A model generated the notes under the pieces. That model did not search any database, was not told the DNA's origin, and saw nothing but the letters and a program-made list of their open reading frames with translations. Positions 9,185 through 17,506 of a stretch of DNA of 64,000 nucleotides are shown in pieces. The number at the start of each line of letters is the position of its first letter. Positions within the stretch are counted from its first letter, which is position 1. The DNA comes from Firmicutes bacterium UBA2058. GTDB lineage: Bacteria > Bacillota > Clostridia > Tissierellales > Sedimentibacteraceae. The position numbers and the translations under genes are program-made. The DNA is taken from NCBI GenBank assembly GCA_002332905.1, contig DDAM01000040.1:88088-152087 (forward strand), read 5' to 3'.

Positions 9185-10621
9185 TTAGATATTATATTTT
9201 TGTTTTTTTCTAACTAATGTCGATATATCTATATCAAGTGTAGCTGCAGCTATTTTTAGTGTTTCAGAGTTAGCAAGAGTTTTTAAAATTTCGTCCTTTT
9301 CAAACTCCTCTACTCTATCTTTTAAGGATTTTGTAGTAGTTTCATAAACATTTTCATACTTGTATGGCATTTCATTTTCACCAATTATTAATTGGTCTTT
9401 AAATAGATTTTTATTAATACAAGGAGTATCTGATATTAAAACCAGCCTTTCTATTATATTTTTCATCTCTCTAATATTTCCCGGCCAATCATAGGCTATA
9501 AACTTCTCTAGGCAATCTGCTGAGAAAAAAGTATTTTTGCTGTACTTGTTATTATAATACTCAATGAAATCTTGCGATAATGGTATTATATCCTCCTTTC
9601 GATGCCTAAGTGGAGGTATAACAAAATTAACTACATTTAATCTATAGTACAAATCATTTCTAAATTTTTTCTCTTCTACTAATTGTTTTAGCTCTGCATT
9701 TGTGGCAGCTATAATTCTTGCATTAAATTCAACTGGCTTAACTCCACCTATACGATAAAAAAACTTATCGTTTATAGCATTTAATAATTTAACTTGTAAA
9801 GCATATGGCATATCCCCTATTTCATCTAAGAACAATACACCATTATTAGCTTCTTCAAACAGTCCTTTTTTCCCACCTTTTTGAGCACCAGAAAATGCAC
9901 CTTCCTCATATCCAAAAAACTCTGACTCCAACAAATTTTCTGGTACTGCACCACAATTAATTTTTACAAATTTGCCTTTTCTTTTTTTATTCGAGCTGTT
10001 ATAAATATACGAGGCTAGGAAATCCTTACCTACTCCAGTTTCACCAAGTATAAGTATTGTGCTGTCAAAGGACGCTACTTTATCTACTTTCTCGTATATA
10101 TCTTTTACAGCTTCATTATTAGATATAAATTGATTTTCTTTTTCTACATTTTGTGCTTCCTTTATATATGTAGAATTTTTTATAGTTAAATCCTCTTTTA
10201 TAGCAATGTTTTTCATTATCTTATCTAGCTCAGATACATCTCGTATAACAGCTATTGTTCTAATTAAATTTCCTTCATCATCAAATATGGGCGAGCCAGA
10301 AACTAAGCATTTTTGTCCCTCTGAATAATTATTTATTGTAAATACTGTGCTTTTAGTTTCTATAACCTTTGAACAGCAAGAATTAGGAAGAATATTAACT
10401 CTTCTTAAATCATACACTGTTTTACCAATAATTTTATCCCTTGATAAACCCGAAAGAGCTAAAAAGGCATCATTAACAAAAAGTGTTTTACCTACGCTAT
10501 CAGTGATATATATTCCATCTTCAAGCTTGTTAAGCATTTCATTATGAATATATTGCTGTTTAGTCAAATATTCAATCTGTTTTTCAAGTTCTTTTATAAG
10601 TTTTAAATTTTTATCTTCCAT
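9185..10621 (-). CDS. PAS-domain sigma-54-dependent transcriptional activator
   Basis: The 478-residue protein has an N-terminal coiled stretch, a PAS domain (about 25-140; GIYITDSVGKTLFVNDAFL), an AAA+ sigma-54 interaction domain (about 165-395) with Walker A GETGVGKD, the sigma-54 contact loop GAFSGA and Walker B VLFLDEIGD, and a C-terminal Fis-type helix-turn-helix (about 440-478). It is divergent from the thl-ctfAB genes, which carry a -24/-12 promoter and upstream palindromes in the 281-bp gap, so it very likely activates them. The PAS ligand is unknown. ATG follows AGAGGTAAGT. Confidence 0.92.
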   Translation of the reverse strand: MEDKNLKLIKELEKQIEYLTKQQYIHNEMLNKLEDGIYITDSVGKTLFVNDAFLALSGLSRDKIIGKTVYDLRRVNILPNSCCSKVIETKSTVFTINNYSEGQKCLVSGSPIFDDEGNLIRTIAVIRDVSELDKIMKNIAIKEDLTIKNSTYIKEAQNVEKENQFISNNEAVKDIYEKVDKVASFDSTILILGETGVGKDFLASYIYNSSNKKRKGKFVKINCGAVPENLLESEFFGYEEGAFSGAQKGGKKGLFEEANNGVLFLDEIGDMPYALQVKLLNAINDKFFYRIGGVKPVEFNARIIAATNAELKQLVEEKKFRNDLYYRLNVVNFVIPPLRHRKEDIIPLSQDFIEYYNNKYSKNTFFSADCLEKFIAYDWPGNIREMKNIIERLVLISDTPCINKNLFKDQLIIGENEMPYKYENVYETTTKSLKDRVEEFEKDEILKTLANSETLKIAAATLDIDISTLVRKKQKYNI

Positions 10622-10694
10622 ACTTACCTCTATGTGATTATTAAAATTTTTATCCTTATTATACTGTCATATTTCTTCTTTATCTTATCATAGC

Positions 10695-10767
10695 ATATGC
10701 AACATTGCAAATGCATTTTTGCGTACATATGCGATGTTGCATATTAGTCAGAATAGCAACTGTTGCA
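10695..10767. promoter_or_regulatory. Upstream activator sites for the sigma-54 activator
   Basis: Three related sites lie 30-100 bp upstream of the -24 element. ATATGCAACATTGCAAAT begins at 10695, ATATGCGATGTTGCATAT (its near reverse complement) begins at 10728, and the perfect dyad GCAAC-T-GTTGC lies at 10756-10766. The shared half-site is GCAAC. Distance and repetition are what is expected for binding sites of an enhancer-binding protein encoded next door. Confidence 0.6.
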
Positions 10768-10793
10768 ATTATACAACTTTATTAAGTGAATAT

Positions 10794-10810
10794 TTGGCAC
10801 GAATATTGCT
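10794..10810 (+). promoter_or_regulatory. Sigma-54 (-24/-12) promoter for thl-ctfAB
   Basis: TTGGCACGAATATTGCT matches the sigma-54 consensus TGGCACG-N4-TTGCW with invariant GG and GC at the correct 10-bp spacing. The implied start of transcription is near 10821, which places the following hairpin leader entirely in the 5' untranslated region of the thiolase message. Confidence 0.88.
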
Positions 10811-10840
10811 TATTATATATTCAGAATAAATTATTTTTAA

Positions 10841-10897
10841 AGAGTGAAAAAAACACTCTAAAATTATTGTAAAGCCGAGAAGCGGCGTAATGGGAGG
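10841..10897 (+). promoter_or_regulatory. Structured leader, copy A (thl)
   Basis: A first hairpin AGAGTG-AAAAAAA-CACTCT (10841-10859) is followed by AAAATTATTGTAAA, a short stem GCCG-AGAAG-CGGC (10874-10886) and GTAATGGGAGG, the ribosome site of thl. The layout matches four other leaders in the window. This is the most reduced copy, with a weak second stem. Confidence 0.6.
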
Positions 10898-10902
10898 AAA
10901 AT

Positions 10903-12084
10903 ATGAGAAAAGTAGTTATCGTTTCAGCAGCAAGAACACCAATAGGTTCTTTTGGCGGAAGTTTAAGCTCACTTTCAGCAGTTGATTTAGGTGTAATAGC
11001 AGCAAAGGAAGCAATAAAAAGAGCAAATATAGACCCAAGCATAATTGATGAGGTTATAATAGGAAATGTTTTAGGAGCAGGTCTAGGGCAAAACGTTTCT
11101 AGACAAGTAGCTGTCGGAGCAGGTGTGCCAGTTGAAACTCCAGCGTTGACACTTGGCAAGGTTTGTGGTTCTGGACTTAGAGCTGTAAGTATGGCAACAC
11201 AATTTATAAAGCTAGGAGATGCTGATGTTATACTTTGTGGTGGAACAGAAAGCATGTCAAATGCACCTTATGTTTTACCTAAGGCAAGATGGGGACACAG
11301 AATGGGTGATGGCGCTATTATTGATACTATGGTTAATGATGGTTTAACTGATGTATTTAACAAGTACCATATGGGGATTACAGCCGAAAACATTGCAGAA
11401 CAATGGAGTATTTCTAAGGAAGAGCAAGATAAATTTGCTGTAGCTAGTCAAAATAAAGCAGAAGCAGCTCAAAAGGCTGGAAAGTTTGCAGATGAAATTG
11501 TACCAGTGGTTATACCTCAAAGAAAAGGTGACCCAATAGTTGTTGATACAGATGAATATCCAAGACATGGATCAACTATAGAGAAAATGTCTAAGGTTCC
11601 ATCAGCATTTAAAAAGGATGGCACAGTAACTGCAGCAAATGCTTCTGGTATAAATGATGGAGCAACATGCTTAATAGTTATGTCAAAGGATAAGGCTGAT
11701 GAGTTAGGTCTTGAATATTTAGCAGAAATAGTTTCTTATGGATCAGCAGGAGTAGATCCTAAAATTATGGGTTACGGTCCTGTGCCAGCTGTTAAAAAAG
11801 CTTTAGCTAAGATTAATTGGACTGTAGATGATTTAGACTTAGTAGAAGCAAACGAAGCTTTTGCAGCTCAATCTATTTCAGTAGCTAAGGATTTAGGATT
11901 AGATCCAGAGAAGGTTAATGTTAATGGTGGAGCTATAGCTCTTGGCCATCCAATTGGCTCTTCTGGAGCAAGAATTTTAGCGACTTTACTTTATGAGATG
12001 AAAAGAAGAGATGCTAAAAAAGGTCTTGCTACACTTTGTATAGGTGGAGGAATGGGAACTTCTCTACTTATAGAAAGAAAATAG
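10903..12084 (+). CDS. thlA: Acetyl-CoA C-acetyltransferase (thiolase)
   Basis: The 393-residue protein matches biosynthetic/degradative thiolases along its length. The nucleophile is Cys 88 in KVCGSGLRA; the histidine lies in GGAIALGHPIGSSGAR and the second cysteine in ATLCIGGGMG near the end. It interconverts two acetyl-CoA with acetoacetyl-CoA plus CoA. It precedes both CoA-transferase subunits, so the set can run acetoacetate/butyrate-type metabolism in either direction. The sigma-54 promoter and adjacent PAS activator suggest substrate-induced use. ATG follows GGGAGGAAAAT. Confidence 0.95.
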   Translation: MRKVVIVSAARTPIGSFGGSLSSLSAVDLGVIAAKEAIKRANIDPSIIDEVIIGNVLGAGLGQNVSRQVAVGAGVPVETPALTLGKVCGSGLRAVSMATQFIKLGDADVILCGGTESMSNAPYVLPKARWGHRMGDGAIIDTMVNDGLTDVFNKYHMGITAENIAEQWSISKEEQDKFAVASQNKAEAAQKAGKFADEIVPVVIPQRKGDPIVVDTDEYPRHGSTIEKMSKVPSAFKKDGTVTAANASGINDGATCLIVMSKDKADELGLEYLAEIVSYGSAGVDPKIMGYGPVPAVKKALAKINWTVDDLDLVEANEAFAAQSISVAKDLGLDPEKVNVNGGAIALGHPIGSSGARILATLLYEMKRRDAKKGLATLCIGGGMGTSLLIERK

Positions 12085-12154
12085 TACTAAATCACAAAGC
12101 GTGTTATCACACTCTTAAAATCTTATAATCGTGATTAGTATAGTGTAGAATAAT

Positions 12155-12184
12155 CAATTTGTTATTTTATTAACAAATTGTTTT
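12155..12184 (+). terminator. Hairpin with T-run between thl and ctfA
   Basis: CAATTTGTTA (12155-12164), loop TTTTAT and TAACAAATTG (12171-12180) are followed by TTTT. The stem is AT-rich and weak. It could reduce read-through from thl into ctfAB, which start about 100 bp further on. Confidence 0.5.
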
Positions 12185-12286
12185 GATAAATTATTAAATA
12201 AGATATATAATATAATTATATATGGAAATATATGCAAATAATTGAGATTAATTTACGGCAAAAAATTTAAGGAAAGGGTGTTTAAT

Positions 12287-12940
12287 ATGAATAAAATAAT
12301 TTCTATTAGTGAAGCTGTTGATAAAGTAAAAGATGGCATGACTATAATGGTTGGTGGATTTTTAGCTAATGGAACCCCAGAAAGATTAATTGATGCATTG
12401 GTTGAAAAAGGAGTAAAAAACTTAACATTAATTTGTAATGATACTGGTTTTCCTGACAGAGGCGTTGGTAAAATGGTAGTTGCAAAGCAATTTAAAAGAA
12501 TAATTGTATCTCACATAGGTACTAACCCAGAGACTGCTAACCAAATGAATTCAGGTGAAACTATTGTAGAATTAGTTCCTCAAGGTACATTGGCAGAAAG
12601 AGTAAGATGTGCTGGGACTGGTCTTGGTGGAGTTTACACACCTACTGGAATTGGAACAGAAGTAGAAATAGGAAAAGAAAAGAAAGTCATAAATGGAGTA
12701 GAGTATATATTAGAGCTACCTTTGAAGGCTGATGTTGCTTTATTATTTGGCAGTGCTGTAGATAAAAAGGGAAATATAGTTTACAATAAAACAATGAAAA
12801 ACTTTAATCCAATTATGGCTATGGCAGCAGATACTGTAATAGTAGATGCAGAAAAGGTAGTAGAAATTGGTGAAATAGATCCTGAAAATGTTATGACATC
12901 AGGTATATTTGTTGACTATATAGTAGGAGGTGACATGTAA
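12287..12940 (+). CDS. ctfA: Acetate/acetoacetate CoA-transferase subunit alpha
   Basis: About 217 residues begin MNKIISISEAVDKVKDGMTI, then MVGGFLANGTPERLIDAL, the glycine-rich CoA-binding loop of subunit A of family I CoA transferases (AtoD/CtfA), followed by the PQGTLAERVRCAGTGLGGVY motif. It moves CoA between acetate/butyrate and acetoacetate together with subunit B. I chose ATG 12287 because AAGGAAAGGGTG stands ahead; a TTG start 45 bp upstream would add a tail not typical of the family. The stop overlaps the ctfB start. Confidence 0.94.
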   Translation: MNKIISISEAVDKVKDGMTIMVGGFLANGTPERLIDALVEKGVKNLTLICNDTGFPDRGVGKMVVAKQFKRIIVSHIGTNPETANQMNSGETIVELVPQGTLAERVRCAGTGLGGVYTPTGIGTEVEIGKEKKVINGVEYILELPLKADVALLFGSAVDKKGNIVYNKTMKNFNPIMAMAADTVIVDAEKVVEIGEIDPENVMTSGIFVDYIVGGDM

Positions 12941-13599
12941 TGGCTTTAGATGCAAAAGTTGTTATAGCGAAAAGAGTAGCTCAGGAATTACATGATGGTA
13001 ATGTTGTAAACTTAGGTATCGGTCTTCCTACTTTGGTAGCAAACTATATACCAGAAGATGTTGATGTAACTTTCCAATCTGAAAATGGTTTTTTAGGATT
13101 AGGTCCTTCTCCAGAGCCTGACAAGGTAGACATGGAGCTTGTTAATGCTGGTGGTCAGCCTGTTACAATAGTTTCAGGCGGATGCTTTTTTGATAGCTGC
13201 ACATCTTTTGGAATTATAAGAGGCGGACATGTAGATGCAACAGTTCTTGGAGCATTACAGGTTGATGAAAAGGGAAACCTAGCTAACTGGAAAATACCAG
13301 GAAAAATGGTGCCAGGAATGGGCGGTGCCATGGATTTGGTGGTAGGTGCTAAGCAAGTTATAGTAGCTATGCAGCATACTCAAAAAGGTGCACACAAAAT
13401 ACTTGCTGAATGTACTCTTCCACTTACAGCTAAAGAACAAGTTAACTTAATTATAACAGAATTAGCAGTTATAGAGGTAACTAAAGAAGGATTAGTTCTA
13501 AGAGAATTAGGACCAGAGGCAACTGTTGAAGAAGTAATAGAAGCTACAGGCGCGACACTAATCATTCCAGAAGATATTAAGAGATTTGGAATTGAATAA
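12940..13599 (+). CDS. ctfB: Acetate/acetoacetate CoA-transferase subunit beta
   Basis: The 219-residue protein carries the catalytic glutamate (Glu 48) in FQSENGFLGLG and the GGQPVTIVSGGCFFDSCTSF segment of subunit B (AtoA/CtfB). The glutamate forms the covalent CoA thioester intermediate. Its ATG overlaps the ctfA stop, so the subunits are translationally coupled. A strong terminator follows the stop. Confidence 0.94.
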   Translation: MALDAKVVIAKRVAQELHDGNVVNLGIGLPTLVANYIPEDVDVTFQSENGFLGLGPSPEPDKVDMELVNAGGQPVTIVSGGCFFDSCTSFGIIRGGHVDATVLGALQVDEKGNLANWKIPGKMVPGMGGAMDLVVGAKQVIVAMQHTQKGAHKILAECTLPLTAKEQVNLIITELAVIEVTKEGLVLRELGPEATVEEVIEATGATLIIPEDIKRFGIE

Positions 13600-13607
13600 T
13601 ATAATAT

Positions 13608-13638
13608 CATGACAGCGTTAAATGCGCTGTCATGTTTT
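13608..13638. terminator. Bidirectional terminator between ctfB and the exporter genes
   Basis: CATGACAGCG (13608-13617) pairs with CGCTGTCATG (13625-13634), followed by TTTTAT on the plus strand; the minus strand also runs into A/T-rich sequence. Two converging genes end on either side. Confidence 0.85.
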
Positions 13639-13641
13639 ATC

Positions 13642-14358
13642 TTACCTATTAATTTTTCTAGAACTAAGTATAGTTAATATTAATACAGCTCCTATTATTA
13701 ACAATATCAACCTACTTATCAAGTATGAAATTTCAAGACTGAATGCTGGATCCAATACACCTAAGCTAAGTGGATATTCCGAGAAAAATCTTATTCCTGT
13801 TATATACATTTTTTGAGATGAAGGTATATATGATACTAATAATTGAATAGCTAATAAAACATAAATACCTATTTTACTATGCCTACCTACTAACCATCCT
13901 GCGCCCATAGTAAATATCAACGATGGTATTACTGCTAATATAGCAGGTAAAAATAATGTTTGAAGTGGCACTATATCAAATATTGTTTTATAAAATACTA
14001 TACCTAGTGCAACAACAATCAGAACTATTATCACCATACCTATTGCAATCGAAATACAACGGATTAAAGTATACTTATTTTTATTTACAGATGTAGCACT
14101 TGTTATAACTGATACTTTTTGTTCGTTTTTAGAAGTAAAAAATGTTATAAAAAACAGTTCAATTGCACATAGAAATGGTGCAACACTTGATAGATAATAT
14201 CCAAAACTCCAAGGTGAAAAGGGTGCTGTATTAGCTATTCCTAATATAATAGAACTTGTTAACAACTGCCAGCCGCAAAGTATTGTAACCAAGCTTAATC
14301 CAATAAAAATTTTATTGCCCATAAGTCTACGACATTCATAATATAATATTTTATTCAA
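13642..14358 (-). CDS. ABC exporter permease subunit
   Basis: The 238-residue protein has about six hydrophobic helices and no soluble domain of note, as expected for an ABC-2-type permease. It starts at a TTG within the end of the upstream permease/peptidase gene (8-bp overlap, GGAG seven bases ahead). With the ATPase two genes upstream it probably forms one exporter complex. The substrate is unknown. Confidence 0.7.
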   Translation of the reverse strand: MNKILYYECRRLMGNKIFIGLSLVTILCGWQLLTSSIILGIANTAPFSPWSFGYYLSSVAPFLCAIELFFITFFTSKNEQKVSVITSATSVNKNKYTLIRCISIAIGMVIIVLIVVALGIVFYKTIFDIVPLQTLFLPAILAVIPSLIFTMGAGWLVGRHSKIGIYVLLAIQLLVSYIPSSQKMYITGIRFFSEYPLSLGVLDPAFSLEISYLISRLILLIIGAVLILTILSSRKINR

Positions 14359-16531
14359 TTCCCAACTCCTCCTTTGTTAGCCCACTCACTGTTAAAAAGT
14401 CATTTAAAGATATATATGGTGGAGATTCTATACCACCCTCTAAAAACAATTTCTTTAATATCTCATCAAGCTTATCTTCGCCTCCCAACAATTCAGCAGC
14501 ACGATTAAACATCATAGCATATCCACAATATGTGTTAACACTTCGAAGTGTAGCATCTAAATTAACTGCATATTTTTCAGGTAATTTTTCTCTATATTCT
14601 GGATTTCTTACATAAAAATTATTTTTAGTATTGTTAATACTATTTTCCCAAATATCTAAATAATTTTCCTTTGCATACTTATCGCCATATAGCTGTTTCA
14701 TTAGTCTATAAGTAGTATAAGTTGTTATCCCTTCCGAACTCCAATAAAAGTCTTCAGAATCCATCAGCATAACACCAAGTCCCCACCATTGATGTATAAT
14801 CTCGTGTGCTAATACTTCTGCACCACTGGCACCTATATCTTTATTTTGTAAATTAATTGCTGTAAAACTATCTTCACTAATAGCACTTATATTATCACGA
14901 GCAAAACCACCAAACATTAGTATTGTTCCCTGGATAATTTTAAATGGTCTATCTTCTGTAAAAGCTCTAGGTCCATATTTTTCGGTACAATATTTTATTG
15001 CTGATTCCATTGCCCCTATTGCACCTAAAGACTCAATTTGTTCATGGTGTTTTTTACTATAATAAAATTCTATAGGCATACCTCCACCATTTAAATTTAT
15101 CTTAATATACTCCCCTGCAAGTACCATCATTCCTGTAACACCTTTATCATATGTTTGCCACTGATTATATTTTGGGTTAATTTCCGACACTTTTTGTACT
15201 TCATAACCACTTGCCACAGGTGTTAATTTCTTAGGTAATTCTACCTGTATATAATATGGTGCATCCTCTTCTACCAATACCTCCGGTACCGGAGCTAAGC
15301 TTTTACCTGTTAAATGAATGTAATTACTACTTATTAATGTACCCCCTCCAGCCATACTTTGCATAGCGTTCCAGAGTTTTGGACTTCCGCTATATTCAAC
15401 ATTCATAACTAAGTCTTCTTCTGATGGCAGCTTACAACGGATATGTCTGGCCGCAATATAGTCATCCTTTAAATCTTCAAAAGCTACCTCCTGTCCGTTG
15501 ATTAAAATACGGTTAACCTTATATCCTGAATTTAAAGATAAATAAAAATCTTGCTCTGCCCCAGTGATATTTCTTAATATGTATTTTATTTCACCTTTTA
15601 ATTTTCCAAACCATGACGTATTGATTGAAATATTCGCATCTGCTCTCACTAAGAACACGCCATCTACCATATAATTTTTTTCTTCAACATTCATCCAGTC
15701 TAATGGTGTATTATCAAAAAAAGGTTCGTTATACCACATTAAGCATCCTCCCAGTATAAGACACATTGATAAAAAAATTAACCAACCTTTTTTAATACCT
15801 ATAACAAAGGATTTAAATAATTTTTTACCATATCTTCTAATACACAATAAAGATATAATCCATATTCCCAACAGTAACAGACTCCAAACCAGTCTATTAT
15901 AACCAGCTAATCTAAAAATCATATCATTACTAAAATCATCTGATAATAATATTAAATCTGGCATGCTCCATTTACTTAAATAGCTTTCAGAAAAATAAGT
16001 ACTTTTGCTACCGATTACGAGCACTAATATTAATATAGCACTAACATCTGTTCTTTGAATAATTTGATAACATATGGCGGATACAATACATCCAAATGCC
16101 AATGATGGAAATACATAAATTAAAAAACAGCTAATATAGTCCTTCAATGAAAATACTATATTTAATTTCCATATTACAAATGGAGCATAAATAAGCATAA
16201 TTAATAATGTAGTTATTAGCGATACACAAATAAGCGATAATAGTCTAATCAAAGCTTGTCTATATGGTGACACTATGCAATCTGTTATTTCCTTGGTATT
16301 ATTTTTTGATATCAGGTTCAATTCATATAAGCTTAATATTGTAAAAATAATTAAGCCAAAATTCGATACTCCTTTTACTTGTTCAGCTAAATAAACACTC
16401 GCCATCGTAGAGCCTGTTTGAGTATAAAACCCAGATAAAAATGCAGCAAAAGTAGCTAAAATTGCTATCCATGTTATATAACTGCACAATAATCTTTTGA
16501 CTTCCACACGTAGTAGATCTAATACTCTCAT
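14351..16531 (-). CDS. ABC permease fused to an M1-type metallopeptidase domain
   Basis: The 726-residue protein begins with about six membrane helices (to about residue 260), then an extracytoplasmic part with a beta-rich region and an M1 (gluzincin) domain. The zinc motif HEIIHQWWG is near residue 577 and the third ligand is in YWSSEGITTY about 20 residues later. ABC-2 permeases with such domains occur in Bacillota and Bacteroidota, often beside a two-component system. It overlaps the ATPase stop by four bases. The peptidase could trim the exported peptide or sense it; both ideas are inference. Confidence 0.78.
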   Translation of the reverse strand: MRVLDLLRVEVKRLLCSYITWIAILATFAAFLSGFYTQTGSTMASVYLAEQVKGVSNFGLIIFTILSLYELNLISKNNTKEITDCIVSPYRQALIRLLSLICVSLITTLLIMLIYAPFVIWKLNIVFSLKDYISCFLIYVFPSLAFGCIVSAICYQIIQRTDVSAILILVLVIGSKSTYFSESYLSKWSMPDLILLSDDFSNDMIFRLAGYNRLVWSLLLLGIWIISLLCIRRYGKKLFKSFVIGIKKGWLIFLSMCLILGGCLMWYNEPFFDNTPLDWMNVEEKNYMVDGVFLVRADANISINTSWFGKLKGEIKYILRNITGAEQDFYLSLNSGYKVNRILINGQEVAFEDLKDDYIAARHIRCKLPSEEDLVMNVEYSGSPKLWNAMQSMAGGGTLISSNYIHLTGKSLAPVPEVLVEEDAPYYIQVELPKKLTPVASGYEVQKVSEINPKYNQWQTYDKGVTGMMVLAGEYIKINLNGGGMPIEFYYSKKHHEQIESLGAIGAMESAIKYCTEKYGPRAFTEDRPFKIIQGTILMFGGFARDNISAISEDSFTAINLQNKDIGASGAEVLAHEIIHQWWGLGVMLMDSEDFYWSSEGITTYTTYRLMKQLYGDKYAKENYLDIWENSINNTKNNFYVRNPEYREKLPEKYAVNLDATLRSVNTYCGYAMMFNRAAELLGGEDKLDEILKKLFLEGGIESPPYISLNDFLTVSGLTKEELGIE

Positions 16532-17388
16532 TTTCGGTCCTCCTGCATTATAAAATACATATAAGCATCTTCTAATGTAGGTTCTACAACTTCTGCATAT
16601 TCCGGAAGTACTTCTTCAACTATTCTGCATTTAATACCACTGATTGTATTAACTTGTGATGTTATATGCATGTGATTACTTTGTGATATGTTTTGTTCTA
16701 TTACTATGCCCACATGACCCTGTGCTCTTAATATTAATTCGTTAGGGGTACCTGTGAATAATATTTTTCCATTATTAATAACTATCAAATAATTACAAGT
16801 TGATTGTACGTCTTCAATTATATGAGTAGATAAAAGTACTAATTTATCATTAGACATGTTAGAAAACAAATTACGAAAATGTATCCTTTCCTCAGGATCA
16901 AGCCCTACAGTAGGTTCATCAAAAATAAGAAATGAAGGATTTCCTAGTAATGCTTGGGCAATTCCAACTCTTTGTCTTTGTCCTCCTGATAATGCTTTAA
17001 TACGCGTTTTTTGCTTATCATATAAATTAGTTGATTTTAAAATTTGTTCAATACTCTCTTTGGGATTATTTATTCCCTTTAATGCAGCCATATAATCGAG
17101 AAATTGCCATACTGTTAATTCATCATATAATCCAAAAGTTTGCGGCAAATAACCTAATTGTGATTTTAATTTGTTTTCACAGCTTTGTAATGGCTCATCA
17201 TCAATTATAATTGCACCTGATGTGGGCAGCAAGCCTGCTACTAATAATTTCATAAGGGTAGACTTTCCAGCACCATTAGGACCCAATAAACCAATCATAT
17301 TTGGGCTTGACAGCTTCAATGAAATATCCTTTAACGCTTGCTTTCCATTAGGATATATCAAATTCAAATTTTCCATTTCTATTTTCAT
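16528..17388 (-). CDS. ABC transporter ATP-binding protein
   Basis: The 286-residue protein has Walker A GPNGAGKST, signature LSGGQRQRVGIAQAL and Walker B FLIFDEPTVGLD, followed by the H-loop in LLSTHIIEDV. It is of the CcmA/drug-exporter type, with a C-terminal extension of about 70 residues. ATG follows AGGAGGAAAAG. It leads a three-gene unit with the two permeases, and a two-component system stands directly upstream, as in bacteriocin- or antibiotic-responsive exporters. Confidence 0.88.
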   Translation of the reverse strand: MKIEMENLNLIYPNGKQALKDISLKLSSPNMIGLLGPNGAGKSTLMKLLVAGLLPTSGAIIIDDEPLQSCENKLKSQLGYLPQTFGLYDELTVWQFLDYMAALKGINNPKESIEQILKSTNLYDKQKTRIKALSGGQRQRVGIAQALLGNPSFLIFDEPTVGLDPEERIHFRNLFSNMSNDKLVLLSTHIIEDVQSTCNYLIVINNGKILFTGTPNELILRAQGHVGIVIEQNISQSNHMHITSQVNTISGIKCRIVEEVLPEYAEVVEPTLEDAYMYFIMQEDRK

Positions 17389-17408
17389 CTTTTCCTCCTA
17401 TTAAATAA

Positions 17409-17466
17409 AAAACACTCCTTTTATTCATATTGATATACTATCAATATAATTTGGAGTGTTTTTGAA
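17409..17466 (-). terminator. Terminator after the histidine kinase, with internal dyad
   Basis: AACACTCC (17411-17418) and GGAGTGTT (17453-17460) close a long hairpin with T-rich flanks on both strands. Its loop contains a perfect dyad ATATTGATA-TAC-TATCAATAT (17427-17447). The dyad lies 40-60 bp ahead of the ABC ATPase start and could equally be the response regulator's operator. Confidence 0.6.
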
Positions 17467-17506
17467 ATAATTGTGTGTTTTTTGTGAAGATTTTCAACCA
17501 TCAATC

